From an uncultured Megamonas sp. (GTDB lineage Bacteria > Bacillota_C > Negativicutes > Selenomonadales > Selenomonadaceae): 64,000 nucleotides of DNA. The notes under the pieces were generated by a model, which did not search any database, was not told where the DNA came from, and saw nothing but the letters and a program-made list of their open reading frames with translations. Positions 35,584-45,792 of the stretch are shown in pieces. The position numbers were made by a program, and so were the translations under genes. The number at the start of each line of letters is the position of its first letter. The stretch's first letter is position 1. The DNA lies in NCBI GenBank assembly GCA_900556715.1, contig USPM01000002.1, positions 6,514 through 70,513 on the forward strand, in the 5' to 3' direction.

Positions 35584-36627
35584 ATGTCTATAAAAACTGA
35601 ATTATTTGGTAACTTACCTCATAATAAATCAGCCTATTTATATACCATAAAAAATATCAATGGCATGTTTATTAAAGTTTCTAATTATGGTGCTTTATTA
35701 ACTTCATTAGTTGTAAAAAATTTCCAAGGACAATATAAAGATATTGTCCTTGGTTATGATAACTTAGAGGATTATTTTGATAATTCACCATTATTCGGAG
35801 CAATTGTAGGAAGAAATATAAATAGGATATCTAATGCTCAATTTGAAATTAATGGTCATATTTATAATCTAATAAAAAATAGAGATATCCATAATATACA
35901 CAGTGATAAAGAACATGGTTTTCATAAAGTTTTGTGGAAAACTACCTTTTTAGATGAAAATAGTATATCCTTTTCTTATTTCAGTCCTGACCAAGAACAA
36001 AATTTCCCGGGAAATTTATCTGTTAATGTTACTTATACTTTAACAAATAGCAATGCTTTGATTATTTCCATTAGAGCTATTAGTGATAAAACAACTTTAA
36101 TTAATATTTCTAATCACAATTACTTTAATCTTTCTGGTCATGATTCAGGCGACATATTAAATACAGAATTATTAATAAATTCTGATTTTTTTACCCCTGT
36201 AGATGAATATACGATACCTACTGGAGAAATTCGTTCTGTTCTAAAAACACCATTTGATTTTACTTATTCTCATAAAATAAAAAATGATATATTTAAAAAT
36301 TATAGTCAATTAAAAATAGCAAATGGTTTTGATCACAATTTTGTATTAAATAATCCTCATATCGGTCTTAGAAAAATAGCTCAAGCAAGAAATTCTAATG
36401 AAGGTATCAGTATGGACGTTTACTCTGATTCTATTGGATTACAATTTTATACGGGTAACAATTTATCTAAAATAAAAGGAAAAAATAATGCTATTTACGA
36501 TAAATACAGCGGCTTTTGTCTTGAACCACAGTATTTTCCTAATAGTATTAATACAGATAATTTTGAAAAACCTATTTTTAATCCAAATGAAGAATTTAAA
36601 ACTACTGTAATTTATCAATTTACTTAA
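35584..36627 (+). CDS. galM: Aldose 1-epimerase (mutarotase)
   Basis: A 347-residue GalM-type epimerase interconverting alpha and beta anomers of hexoses. Conserved blocks are YGALLTSLVV, VGRNINRISNAQFEINGH, LINISNHNYFNLSG (catalytic His region), GFDHNFVL and the late GFCLEPQYFPNSIN with the catalytic Glu. It starts 11 nt after the hydrolase stop with GAGGTG as ribosome site, and the PTS gene follows after 21 nt. In this operon it would equilibrate the glucose or glucose-6-phosphate anomer released by the hydrolase; that link is inferred. Confidence 0.9.
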   Translation: MSIKTELFGNLPHNKSAYLYTIKNINGMFIKVSNYGALLTSLVVKNFQGQYKDIVLGYDNLEDYFDNSPLFGAIVGRNINRISNAQFEINGHIYNLIKNRDIHNIHSDKEHGFHKVLWKTTFLDENSISFSYFSPDQEQNFPGNLSVNVTYTLTNSNALIISIRAISDKTTLINISNHNYFNLSGHDSGDILNTELLINSDFFTPVDEYTIPTGEIRSVLKTPFDFTYSHKIKNDIFKNYSQLKIANGFDHNFVLNNPHIGLRKIAQARNSNEGISMDVYSDSIGLQFYTGNNLSKIKGKNNAIYDKYSGFCLEPQYFPNSINTDNFEKPIFNPNEEFKTTVIYQFT

Positions 36628-36648
36628 CTTATTGGAGGTTATTTATTT

Positions 36649-38766
36649 ATGAACAATAATATATTTTCTGTAGTGCAAAAGATAGGCAGATCTTTTTTCC
36701 TACCAATGTCCGTCCTACCAGTTGCTGGTATATTATTGGGAATAGGTGCTTCATTCACTAATCCTAATACTATAAAAACTTTTAACTTAGAAAATATTTT
36801 AGGCGATGGTACTTTTCTACATGGTGTACTAGTTATTATGTCTTCAGTTGGAAGTGTTATATTTTCTAATTTACCTATAATATTTGCATTAGCAGTCGCT
36901 TTAGGTATGGCTAGAAATGAAAAAGCTGTTGCTGTGTTAGCATCTGCATTATCATTTTTAGCGATGAATACTACTGTAAATGCTCTTTTAAAACTCTCTG
37001 GACAAATTTTACCTGATGGAAGTTATTCTTCAGATACTTTACAAGGTGCAATTACCACTATGTGTGGTATAGAAACACTTCAAATGGGCGTATTTGGTGG
37101 TATTGTTGTTGGGCTTGTAACAGCATTTTTACACAATAAATTTTATAAGCAACAACTTCCTATGGTTTTATCTTATTTTGCTGGTATCCGTTTTGTTCCA
37201 ATTATTTGTGTTGTTGCTCATATCTTTGTAGGTGTTGCTCTTTTCTTCATTTGGCCAACTATTCAACAAGGAATATTTGCTATAAGTAATCTTATTATGG
37301 CTAGTGGATATATTGGTACTTTTATCTTTGGATTTATGGAAAGAATTTTAATACCTTATGGATTACATCATGTATTTTATATACCGTTTTGGCAAACAGG
37401 ATTGGGAGGAACAGCTGTAGTTGATGGTGTTACTGTAGCTGGTGCTCAAAATATATTTTTTGCTCAACTTGCTTCTCCAAATGTTACTCAATTCAGTGTA
37501 GAAGCTTGTCGTTTCATGACAGGAAAATATAGTTTTATGATGGCAGGACTTCCCGCAGCTGCATTAGCAATGTATCATTGTGCAAAACCTGAAAACAAAA
37601 AAATAGTTGGTGGTTTACTAATATCTGCAGCTTTAACTTCTTTTGTTACAGGTATTACAGAACCTATTGAATTTACATTTCTTTTTATTGCCCCTGCTCT
37701 TTTTGTACTTCATTGTGTATTAGCTGGTTTTTCTTTTGTATTAATGCATATGCTTAATATTTGTATTGGTACAACTTTTTCATGTGGTTTAATTGATTTT
37801 ATTTTATATGGAGTTTTACAAGGACAAGCTAAAACCAATTGGTTAATGATTTTACCTGTTTTTGTAGGCTATTTTGTCTTATATTATTTTGTATTTAAAT
37901 TTGTTATTTTAAAATTTAATTTACCTACACCTGGTAGAGGTGATTCTACGGAGAATAAATTGTATACAAAAGAAGATTATCTAAATAAGAAAAAATCTAC
38001 TAATACAAAAATAGATGTTATTAATAACGATAACCTATCTCCTATAATTATCGATGGTTTAGGTGGAACAGATAATATTTTAGATATTAATAGCTGTGCT
38101 ACTCGTTTAAGATTGACTGTTAAAGATAATACAAAAATAAATGAAGCTCTTTTAAAACAAACTGGTTCTGCTGGAATTATACAAAAAGGTAACGGCATTC
38201 AAATAATTTATGGACCTCAAGTTTCTATTATTCACAGTAATTTAGAAGAATATATTACTTATTTAGCTAAAAATAAATCTGTTGATAAAAATATTGATAA
38301 TTCATCTGCTTTAAAAGGTGAATTAAAAGCTGTTTCAGATGGTAAAGTTATTCCACTTTCTAATGTCCCTGATGAAACATTTTCTTCAAAAGCTCTTGGA
38401 GATGGATATGCTATACAACCAACAAAAGGAGAAGTTGTAGCCCCTATATCTGGTACTATAACTATGCTTATGGAAAAAACAAATCATGCTATAGGCATAA
38501 AAACAGATAATGATATTGATATTCTTATTCATATAGGAATTGATACTGTAACTTTAAATGGTGTAGGCTTTACACCACTTGTAAAAATAGGTCAAAAAGT
38601 AAATATAGGTGAGAAGCTTATTGACTTTGATAAAAATTATATTGAAAAAAATCATTTATGTTCTGATATTATTGTTATCATATTAAATAATAATAATATT
38701 CCAGAAGTAAAATATACTACGAATATTATTGCCAAAGCTGGCGAAACAACTATAGGTACATGGTAA
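36649..38766 (+). CDS. PTS transporter EIICBA, glucose superfamily
   Basis: A 705-residue phosphotransferase transporter with domains in the order C-B-A. EIIC (about 1-425) has about ten spans and the motifs FLPMSVLPVAGILLGIG and GITEPIEFTFLFIAP. EIIB (about 460-545) has the phosphorylated Cys in INSCATRLRLTVKDN. EIIA (about 560-705) has its two histidines in NHAIGIKTD and ILIHIGIDTVTLNGVGF. All phosphorylation sites are present, so a single protein brings in and phosphorylates a sugar using HPr. The glucose/GlcNAc/maltose-type EIIC is paired here with a phospho-beta-glucosidase, so the true substrate is uncertain. Confidence 0.9.
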   Translation: MNNNIFSVVQKIGRSFFLPMSVLPVAGILLGIGASFTNPNTIKTFNLENILGDGTFLHGVLVIMSSVGSVIFSNLPIIFALAVALGMARNEKAVAVLASALSFLAMNTTVNALLKLSGQILPDGSYSSDTLQGAITTMCGIETLQMGVFGGIVVGLVTAFLHNKFYKQQLPMVLSYFAGIRFVPIICVVAHIFVGVALFFIWPTIQQGIFAISNLIMASGYIGTFIFGFMERILIPYGLHHVFYIPFWQTGLGGTAVVDGVTVAGAQNIFFAQLASPNVTQFSVEACRFMTGKYSFMMAGLPAAALAMYHCAKPENKKIVGGLLISAALTSFVTGITEPIEFTFLFIAPALFVLHCVLAGFSFVLMHMLNICIGTTFSCGLIDFILYGVLQGQAKTNWLMILPVFVGYFVLYYFVFKFVILKFNLPTPGRGDSTENKLYTKEDYLNKKKSTNTKIDVINNDNLSPIIIDGLGGTDNILDINSCATRLRLTVKDNTKINEALLKQTGSAGIIQKGNGIQIIYGPQVSIIHSNLEEYITYLAKNKSVDKNIDNSSALKGELKAVSDGKVIPLSNVPDETFSSKALGDGYAIQPTKGEVVAPISGTITMLMEKTNHAIGIKTDNDIDILIHIGIDTVTLNGVGFTPLVKIGQKVNIGEKLIDFDKNYIEKNHLCSDIIVIILNNNNIPEVKYTTNIIAKAGETTIGTW

Positions 38767-38767
38767 A

Positions 38768-38800
38768 AAAATAGAGTAGGGATTTTTTCCCTACTCTATT
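38768..38800. terminator. Bidirectional terminator between the PTS gene and the RpiR regulator
   Basis: Twelve-base arms AATAGAGTAGGG (38770-38781) and CCCTACTCTATT (38789-38800) have A and T runs on either side. It overlaps the last codons and stop of the regulator gene. Confidence 0.82.
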
Positions 38801-39648
38801 TCTCTATCATCCATAAAATTAATAAATTCATGAATATACTCTATATTTTTTTCTCTATTTAAATTATAAATACATGAAAATAAAACATCTAAAATATATT
38901 GTAATACTATATGTGAAGAAAATTGTGATATTCTATCACGTAAATTCTCCTTATCACTGATTGATAATTGATATTTTATATAATTAGCATACATATTACC
39001 ATTTGCTTTACTAATAAAAATAATAGGTATTTGCTTTAAATATAATTTTTTTATAATACTAGGAATAAATGTTGCTTTACCTGAATAAGATATAATAATT
39101 GCTACATGTTTTTTATCAGCTGCTAAAACTCTCATTCTTTGTTCATACAAGGATTTTGGACAATTGACAATTCGTCCAATCGTTAACATTTTATCTTGAA
39201 AATTTTCTGCTGCATTTAAATTATGTGCATGCGTATATATATCAATAACTTTAGCATTAAATAATAAATGAGTAACTTTTGTTAAGATTACATGATCAAT
39301 ATAATTAAAAGTATCTTTTATTGTTGTTTCATATAAGTTCATTAATTTATATGCAATACTTTTTTGACTATCATTATATTTAAATGGATAGTTTACATCT
39401 ACAACTTTACTATTTTCTTGCTTAATCATAAGATCTTGCACTAATTGTATTTTCAATTTATTAAATCCATCTATACCTATTTTTTTACATAATCTATGTA
39501 TAGTTGATTTAGACACAAAAACTGTATCCGCTAATTCTTGAATAGTTTGTTCTTTTACAATTTCTTTATTATTTAAGATATAATTTATTACTTTCATTTC
39601 TATAGGTGTTAAATCATCACAAAATTTAATCATATTTTCTAAAAGCAT
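38791..39648 (-). CDS. MurR/RpiR-family transcriptional regulator
   Basis: A 285-residue regulator with an N-terminal RpiR helix-turn-helix (about residues 20-75; TIQELADTVFVSKSTIHRLC followed by KKIGIDGFNKLK) and a C-terminal SIS sugar-phosphate-binding domain (about 105-245). Members sense phosphosugars. It converges on the GH4/PTS operon and most likely controls it, by binding sites near 34038-34110, though no experiment-like evidence is visible. It has a separate leader of about 135 nt and no co-transcribed partner. Confidence 0.85.
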   Translation of the reverse strand: MLLENMIKFCDDLTPIEMKVINYILNNKEIVKEQTIQELADTVFVSKSTIHRLCKKIGIDGFNKLKIQLVQDLMIKQENSKVVDVNYPFKYNDSQKSIAYKLMNLYETTIKDTFNYIDHVILTKVTHLLFNAKVIDIYTHAHNLNAAENFQDKMLTIGRIVNCPKSLYEQRMRVLAADKKHVAIIISYSGKATFIPSIIKKLYLKQIPIIFISKANGNMYANYIKYQLSISDKENLRDRISQFSSHIVLQYILDVLFSCIYNLNREKNIEYIHEFINFMDDREIE

Positions 39649-39726
39649 TTTCTATTCCTTTCAAATATAACAATTTTATATCTTAACTATTCATCAAATA
39701 ATTTAATTAATATTAGTCTAATAATA

Positions 39727-39778
39727 AAATAGTGATTATATAAAAATAATATAATCACTTCTATATAATCACTACTAA
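39727..39778 (-). terminator. Alternative-pairing hairpins after proS
   Basis: AGTGATTAT (39731-39739) can pair with either of two ATAATCACT copies (39751-39759 or 39765-39773), and the minus strand continues ATTTTATTATT. The weak T tract makes this a probable but not certain terminator. Confidence 0.5.
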
Positions 39779-39784
39779 AATTTA

Positions 39785-41491
39785 TTATAAGTTTTTAAGC
39801 ATATCTTTTACTGTTTGTGCACAATCATCAACTTTTATATTAGAAGTAGCACCATCACGGCGAACTTTGATTTCAACTTCATTAGCATCTAAAAGTTTAG
39901 GGCTTACAGTAATACGTACTGGATAACCAATTAAATCAGCATCTTTGAATTTTACGCCAGCTCTGTCTTTTCTATCATCTAAAAGTACATCTATACCAGC
40001 ATTTTTCATATCAGCATAAAGTTTTTCAGCAATTTGCATTTGAGCTTCATCTTTAGCATTAATAGGCACAATAACTACTTCAAATGGTGCAATAGCTACA
40101 GGCCAAATAATACCATTATCATCATGGAATTGTTCAATAGCAGCTGCCATTGTACGGCTAACACCGATACCATAGCAACCCATGATCAATGGTTTTTCTT
40201 TACCATTTTCATCAAGGAAAGTAGCACCGAGTGCTTTACTGTATTTTGTACCAAGTTTAAATACTTGTCCTACTTCAATACCATGAGTCATTTTTACTGG
40301 TGCTCCACAATGAGGACATGGATCTCCTTCAGCGATAAGACGAATATCAGCTACAATTACATCGCCAAAATCGCGTTTTGGATTAGCATTTTTATAATGG
40401 CAATCTTCTTCATTTGCACCGCAAACAGCATTATGCATTTCCATTACTGTAGCATCAACAACCACGATTGCATCTTTGCTAAGACCGATTGGGCTCATGA
40501 AACCAGGCACACCACCAATAGCACGAATAGCAGACTCTTCTGCCATTTTTAAAGCAATTGCACCTGTTACATTTTGTAATTTTACATCATTTACTTCATG
40601 GTCACCACGAACAAATGCACAGATAACTTGGTCTTTTTCATTTTGGAAAATAACAGCTTTAATATTTTTTTCAAGTGGCATATTTAAAAATTCAGCTACA
40701 GCTTCAATAGTTTTTGTACCAGGAGTATTTACTTTTTCAAGTGGTAATTCTTCTTCAACTGGTGCAATAATTGGTTTTAATTCGGATTTTTCAGCGTTTG
40801 CTGCATAATCACATTTTTCACAGTAAACGATATCAGATTCACCAGTTTCAGCTAATACAGTGAATTCATGTGTTGTAGCATTACCAATAGCACCGCCGTC
40901 AGCTTCTACAGGACGGAAAGTAAGACCGCAACGAGAGAAAATCTTTGTATAAGCATCATACATATCTTGATAAGATTTATCAAGACCTGTTTCATCTTTA
41001 TCAAAAGAATAACCATCTTTCATGATAAATTCACGTCCACGCATAAGACCAAAACGAGGACGAATTTCATCGCGATATTTATTTTGAATTTGATATAACA
41101 ATAATGGTAATTGTTTATAAGAACGTACTTCATTACGTACTAAATCTGTAATAATTTCTTCATGTGTTGGGCCAAGACAAAATTCACGATTATGTCTATC
41201 TACCAAACGGAACATTTCTTCGCCAAAAACTTCCCAACGACCAGTTTCTTTCCAAAGTTCAGATGGTTGTAAAATAGGAAGTGCTAATTCTTGTCCATCT
41301 TTAGCTTCCATTTCTTCACGAATAATTTGTTCTATTTTGCGTAAAGTACGCCAAGCAAGTGGTAAATATGTATAAACCCCGCCTGCTACTTTACGAATAA
41401 AACCAGCTCTAAGCATTAACTGATGACTAGGCACTTCAGCTTCTGCTGGAGTCTGACGCAATGTAGGTGCATAAAGTTTAGATGTACGCAC
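39785..41491 (-). CDS. proS: Prolyl-tRNA synthetase
   Basis: Class II aminoacyl-tRNA synthetase of 568 residues, the bacterial form with an editing domain inserted between motifs 2 and 3 (about residues 225-400). Seen are [21 protein letters not shown] N-terminus, [22 protein letters not shown], motif 2 [21 protein letters not shown] and [20 protein letters not shown], followed by the anticodon-binding domain. It is the usual last member of the uppS-cdsA-dxr-rseP-ispG-proS run, but a terminator after ispG and a 160-nt gap suggest its own promoter. No T-box leader was recognised. Confidence 0.95.
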   Translation of the reverse strand: MRTSKLYAPTLRQTPAEAEVPSHQLMLRAGFIRKVAGGVYTYLPLAWRTLRKIEQIIREEMEAKDGQELALPILQPSELWKETGRWEVFGEEMFRLVDRHNREFCLGPTHEEIITDLVRNEVRSYKQLPLLLYQIQNKYRDEIRPRFGLMRGREFIMKDGYSFDKDETGLDKSYQDMYDAYTKIFSRCGLTFRPVEADGGAIGNATTHEFTVLAETGESDIVYCEKCDYAANAEKSELKPIIAPVEEELPLEKVNTPGTKTIEAVAEFLNMPLEKNIKAVIFQNEKDQVICAFVRGDHEVNDVKLQNVTGAIALKMAEESAIRAIGGVPGFMSPIGLSKDAIVVVDATVMEMHNAVCGANEEDCHYKNANPKRDFGDVIVADIRLIAEGDPCPHCGAPVKMTHGIEVGQVFKLGTKYSKALGATFLDENGKEKPLIMGCYGIGVSRTMAAAIEQFHDDNGIIWPVAIAPFEVVIVPINAKDEAQMQIAEKLYADMKNAGIDVLLDDRKDRAGVKFKDADLIGYPVRITVSPKLLDANEVEIKVRRDGATSNIKVDDCAQTVKDMLKNL

Positions 41492-41597
41492 TATAAATTC
41501 CTCCTAAAATATATGGGAAAAACCCTTTTCAATATTAATTAACTTATATATTCTATCATACTTTAGCTAAAATAAAAATGTTCATTATCTTCTTTGC

Positions 41598-41648
41598 CAC
41601 TAAAAAAGCTGTAATAAAATCAAAAACAAAAATCTTATTACAGCTTTC
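41598..41648 (-). terminator. Terminator after ispG
   Basis: Thirteen-base arms AAAGCTGTAATAA (41605-41617) and TTATTACAGCTTT (41635-41647), with a T run on the minus strand, four bases after the ispG stop. Confidence 0.82.
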
Positions 41649-41651
41649 TTC

Positions 41652-42710
41652 TTATTTTATTAACTTATCTAGTTCTTCAAATAAAGCATCTACTAATTTA
41701 TCTTCAGGTACTTTATTTATAATTTCACCTTTACGGAAAACTAATCCTTCACCTTTTCCGCCAGCGATACCAATATCAGCATCACGAGCTTCACCTGGGC
41801 CATTTACAACACACCCCATAACAGCGACTTTAATTGGTTTTGTTATTCCTGACAATCTTTGTTCTACTTTTTCAGCAATACTTGGTAAATCAATATTACA
41901 ACGACCACAAGTAGGACATGAAATAAGTGTAGGTCCATATTCTTTAAGACCTAATGCTTTTAAAATTTCATTTGCTACTTTCACTTCATTTACAGGATCA
42001 CCAGTCAAAGAAATGCGGAATGTGTCGCCGATGCCTTCAGCAAGTAAAGCACCTATACCTACAGCAGATTTAATAATTCCTGTATTTACAGTGCCTGCTT
42101 CTGTTATGCCTAAATGAAGTGGATAATCCACTGTTTCACTCATCAAACGATAAGCATCTAGCGTCAATGGTACATCATGTGCTTTTAGTGAAATTTTAAT
42201 ATCATAGAAATTTAATTTTTCTAGAATTCTTATATGCTCTAAAGCACTTTCAACTAACGCTTCTGCTGTTACTTTACCATATTTTGCCAACAATTTTTTA
42301 TCAAGTGAGCCTGCATTAACACCTATGCGTATAGGAATATTTCTTGTTTTTGCAGCTTCGACTACTGCCTTTACACGCTCTTCATCGCCGATATTGCCAG
42401 GATTAATGCGAAGTGCATCTATACCTTGTTCTATAGCTTTTAAAGCTAAACGATAATCAAAATGAATATCTGCAACTAAAGGCACATCGACTTGATTTTT
42501 AATATTGTAAATATTTTCAGCTGCGGACATATCAGGCACAGCTACACGAACAATATCACAACCAGCAGATACTAATGCTTTAATCTGTGCTACCGTAGCA
42601 TTTGTATCTGTTGTCTTAGTATTAGTCATAGATTGTACAGAAATCGGTGCACCGCCACCAATTTTTACATTACCTATACTGATTTGTCGTGTCATTTTTC
42701 TTTTTATCAT
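41652..42710 (-). CDS. ispG: 4-hydroxy-3-methylbut-2-enyl diphosphate synthase (GcpE)
   Basis: 4Fe-4S enzyme of the non-mevalonate isoprenoid pathway. About 352 residues with [43 protein letters not shown] and the cluster cysteines in [11 protein letters not shown] together with the later [11 protein letters not shown]. The start is set at ATG 42708-42710 (MIKRKM), with AAAGGTG nine bases upstream; the open frame extends four codons further to a GTG. It belongs with dxr two genes upstream in the same pathway. Confidence 0.95.
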   Translation of the reverse strand: MIKRKMTRQISIGNVKIGGGAPISVQSMTNTKTTDTNATVAQIKALVSAGCDIVRVAVPDMSAAENIYNIKNQVDVPLVADIHFDYRLALKAIEQGIDALRINPGNIGDEERVKAVVEAAKTRNIPIRIGVNAGSLDKKLLAKYGKVTAEALVESALEHIRILEKLNFYDIKISLKAHDVPLTLDAYRLMSETVDYPLHLGITEAGTVNTGIIKSAVGIGALLAEGIGDTFRISLTGDPVNEVKVANEILKALGLKEYGPTLISCPTCGRCNIDLPSIAEKVEQRLSGITKPIKVAVMGCVVNGPGEARDADIGIAGGKGEGLVFRKGEIINKVPEDKLVDALFEELDKLIK

Positions 42711-42747
42711 TACATCCAACACCTTTTTATGTTGTATTTATTAACTC

Positions 42748-43782
42748 TTAACCAAATAAACGACCAACATCTTGAGCTGTAGCAAAAAACATCAAGGATA
42801 ATAATAAAATTATACCTGCCATTTGCACTACTCTCACATATTTAGCTTCAATAGCTTTGCCACGAATTGCTTCTACCAATAAAACTACGAAATGACCACC
42901 ATCTAATGCAGGAATTGGCAATAAATTTATTACACCTAAGTTCAAACTCAATAATGCAGCAAATTGTAATAATGGAACTAAACCTAAATGTGCAGCTTGA
43001 CTAGTCATTTGAGCTACACCCACTGGCCCAGATAACTCTGCACTCACACTACCTGTTATCATGCCCACAAGTCCACTATACATCTGATATATAATATTTA
43101 TCACGGTAGAAAAAGCTAATACTATTGCTTCACCAAAACCTACACTTTTTACATTAACAGGTGCAGTTACACCGATCAATGCACGTTTAGCTTGTTCATC
43201 ATATTTCGGTACAACAGAAGTCGCCATCTGTTCATTATCGCGGATAAATTCTATTTTTAAAATTTTGCCATCAGCAGTTTGTACTTTTTGCACAAAATTT
43301 GTCCAAGAAGTGATCTGTTCTCCATTTACACTTAAAATTTTATCCCCATCTTTTAATCCAGCTTGACTTGCTGGCTCGCCAGCAATTACTTGTCCCAAAA
43401 CTGGAGCATTCGATGGAGTTTGTATACCATTAAAGAAAAAGACTCCTGCAAAAATCAAAAACGGTAAAATAAAGTTCATTATCGAACCAGCCAAAATTAC
43501 AATCATTCTAGCCCATACAGGACGAGCCCAATATGCTCTATCTCCTGCATCTTCATCCATGCCTTTTTCCATTCCTGCAATTTTATTGAAACCGCCAAGA
43601 GGAATAGCTCTTATTGAATATACTGTTTCTCCCTTTTTAGTACTTACTAATTTAGGACCAAAACCAATTGCAAATTCATCTACACGCATACCTGTTTTTT
43701 TTGCAGTAATAAAATGTCCAAATTCATGAACTAATACGAGTAAACCAAAGACAAATATAATAGCAATGGCACTGATTAACAC
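42748..43782 (-). CDS. rseP: Site-2 membrane metalloprotease RseP/RasP
   Basis: Zinc intramembrane protease of 344 residues. The active-site helix has HEFGH (in LVLVHEFGHFITAKKTG, about residue 20), a PDZ domain spans about 125-200 (AGLKDGDKILSVNGEQITSW) and the third ligand motif is NLLPIPALDGGH near residue 290. It cleaves anti-sigma factors and leftover signal peptides in relatives. It overlaps dxr by seven bases. Confidence 0.95.
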   Translation of the reverse strand: MLISAIAIIFVFGLLVLVHEFGHFITAKKTGMRVDEFAIGFGPKLVSTKKGETVYSIRAIPLGGFNKIAGMEKGMDEDAGDRAYWARPVWARMIVILAGSIMNFILPFLIFAGVFFFNGIQTPSNAPVLGQVIAGEPASQAGLKDGDKILSVNGEQITSWTNFVQKVQTADGKILKIEFIRDNEQMATSVVPKYDEQAKRALIGVTAPVNVKSVGFGEAIVLAFSTVINIIYQMYSGLVGMITGSVSAELSGPVGVAQMTSQAAHLGLVPLLQFAALLSLNLGVINLLPIPALDGGHFVVLLVEAIRGKAIEAKYVRVVQMAGIILLLSLMFFATAQDVGRLFG

Positions 43783-44927
43783 TTATAAATCTTCTCCTTT
43801 ACTTGCTTACGAATATTGCTATCAATTTCAAATAAATCTTCAAGTTCTGGTTCTACCAAAGTTATATGAGATTGCATAGCTTCTTCTATTATATCATAAA
43901 TATCTAAGAAACTAATCTTTTCATTTAAGAAAGCTTCTACAGCTATTTCATTGGCAGCATTCATCACACAAGGCATAGAACCGCCTATTTTCCCAGCTTC
44001 ATACGCTAAAGCAAGACCTCTAAATGTGTCTGTATCTGGCTTTTCAAAAGTTAAATCTTTCATTTGCCAAAAATCTAATTTTTCAGCAGGACAAACCATT
44101 CTTTCTGGATATGTGAGTGCATATTGTATAGGAAGTCTCATATCAGTTGAGCCTAATTGAGCGATAACTGAGCCATCCACATATTGCACCATAGAATGAA
44201 TGATACTTTGAGGATGAACTACTACCTGAATTTTATCATAATCCACATTATATAATTGTTTTGCTTCAATTACTTCTAAGCCTTTATTCATCAATGAAGC
44301 ACTATCAATAGTAATCTTGCGTCCCATTTTCCATGTTGGATGACTTAAACACTGTTTTACGGAAACATTTTTTAAATCTTCTATTTTCTTACCTCTAAAA
44401 GGACCGCCAGAAGCAGTGATTAATAATTTGTCAACTTTATTCATATCTTCGCCATGCAAACATTGAAATAATGCTCCATGTTCACTATCAATTGGCATGA
44501 TATCAATTTGTTTTTCACGAGCTTTTTTCATGACTAAATCGCCAGCTACTACTAAAGTTTCTTTATTAGCTAATGCGATATTCTTACCAGCTTCAATAGC
44601 CTTCATTGTTGGACGAAGACCTGCAAAACCCATCAAAGAAGTAACTACTGTATCAATTTTATCTGTAGTAGCCCCTTCAATTAATCCTTCTTCACCATAA
44701 TATAATTTAGTTTCTCCTACATAACGAGCTTTTAATTTTTCATAAGCTTCTTTATTATGCAAAATCGCCATAGCTGGTTTAAATTCATTTATTTGCTGTT
44801 CTAATAATTCATCATTATTATTAGCGGCTAAAACTTCAATTTTCAAGAAATCACTATGATTTCTAACTACATCTAAAGTTTGAGTTCCAATTGAACCTGT
44901 TGAACCTAATACTGCAATTTTTTTCAT
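43776..44927 (-). CDS. dxr: 1-deoxy-D-xylulose 5-phosphate reductoisomerase
   Basis: Second step of the non-mevalonate isoprenoid pathway, NADPH-dependent, 383 residues. It shows IAVLGSTGSIGTQTLDVVRNH, ALANKETLVVAG, the metal-binding PIDSEHGALFQCL, and TASGGPFRG, SHPTWKMGRKITIDSASLMNKGLE. It follows cdsA by 19 nt and overlaps rseP, forming one operon for lipid carrier and membrane lipid synthesis. Confidence 0.96.
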   Translation of the reverse strand: MKKIAVLGSTGSIGTQTLDVVRNHSDFLKIEVLAANNNDELLEQQINEFKPAMAILHNKEAYEKLKARYVGETKLYYGEEGLIEGATTDKIDTVVTSLMGFAGLRPTMKAIEAGKNIALANKETLVVAGDLVMKKAREKQIDIMPIDSEHGALFQCLHGEDMNKVDKLLITASGGPFRGKKIEDLKNVSVKQCLSHPTWKMGRKITIDSASLMNKGLEVIEAKQLYNVDYDKIQVVVHPQSIIHSMVQYVDGSVIAQLGSTDMRLPIQYALTYPERMVCPAEKLDFWQMKDLTFEKPDTDTFRGLALAYEAGKIGGSMPCVMNAANEIAVEAFLNEKISFLDIYDIIEEAMQSHITLVEPELEDLFEIDSNIRKQVKEKIYKC

Positions 44928-44946
44928 TATATTATATTCCTTTACC

Positions 44947-45789
44947 TTAAATATCTAATAAAAATATTGCTATATAATAAACGAGCGGTGCTGTAAATAA
45001 TAAACTATCAAATCTATCTAACACGCCACCATGACCTGGAATTAAAGTACCTGAATCTTTGATACCTACAAATCTTTTAATACAAGACTCTACTAAATCG
45101 CCAAATGTACCAATAATTGCTATCAATGCACCCATTAATAACATAATCATCATATCAAAATTAAAATAATTACCTAAAAGACCTACACATATCATTGAAC
45201 CTAAAATTCCGCCAACAAAACCTTCAACGCTTTTTTTAGGACTGATTTCTGGACATAAACGATGTTTACCTATACTGCAACCTACAAAATAAGCAAAGCT
45301 ATCACTAGCCCATGTACCAATAAAAGTAAGCCATATTAAAATACAACCTACAGAAAATTCACCTAACAAACTATTAGTTGCTAAAATAGTTGTATCCTCA
45401 AACATTCTAAGCATCACTAAATGATAAAAAGGAATTGCTATATACATGGTTCCTGCTAAAGTAATACAACCATCTAATACAGAGAAATGTTTATGATTAA
45501 ATATCATATTCATCAAAGAAACAAATATAGCTATTACAATACTAAATGCAATATTATTTGTTAAATACGCTCCTAATATGATGAAACAAATATTAAACAA
45601 TCCCCAAAATAATGGTATATTATAATCCTTATGTGTAAAAGCATTCACATACTCTCGCCAAGCAAGACAAGCAAGTACTATCGAAACTGCAATAAATACT
45701 GTACCTCCTGTCTGGATAACGCCTGTAGCTATTATTATTCCAATAATTCCACTGATAATTCGCGTTAGCAAAATCTTCCACCGCCCCAA
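44947..45789 (-). CDS. cdsA: Phosphatidate cytidylyltransferase
   Basis: Polytopic enzyme making CDP-diacylglycerol, about 280 residues with seven or eight spans. The family signature is near the C-terminus: KDSGTLIPGHGGVLDRFDS (about 243-261). The frame opens with a TTG at 45787-45789, three bases after the uppS stop; another TTG six codons in (45771), preceded by GGTGGAAG, is an equally possible start. It feeds phospholipid synthesis and is co-transcribed with uppS. Confidence 0.93.
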   Translation of the reverse strand: MGRWKILLTRIISGIIGIIIATGVIQTGGTVFIAVSIVLACLAWREYVNAFTHKDYNIPLFWGLFNICFIILGAYLTNNIAFSIVIAIFVSLMNMIFNHKHFSVLDGCITLAGTMYIAIPFYHLVMLRMFEDTTILATNSLLGEFSVGCILIWLTFIGTWASDSFAYFVGCSIGKHRLCPEISPKKSVEGFVGGILGSMICVGLLGNYFNFDMMIMLLMGALIAIIGTFGDLVESCIKRFVGIKDSGTLIPGHGGVLDRFDSLLFTAPLVYYIAIFLLDI

Positions 45790-45792
45790 AAA

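Noticed and set aside
40034..40552. 172-codon plus-strand frame opposite proS
   Set aside because: It is a shadow of the prolyl-tRNA synthetase gene in the antisense direction; the sense strand has clear class II synthetase motifs.
41492..41560. T-box leader upstream of proS
   Set aside because: The leader is too short, and no T-box core or specifier stem was recognised.
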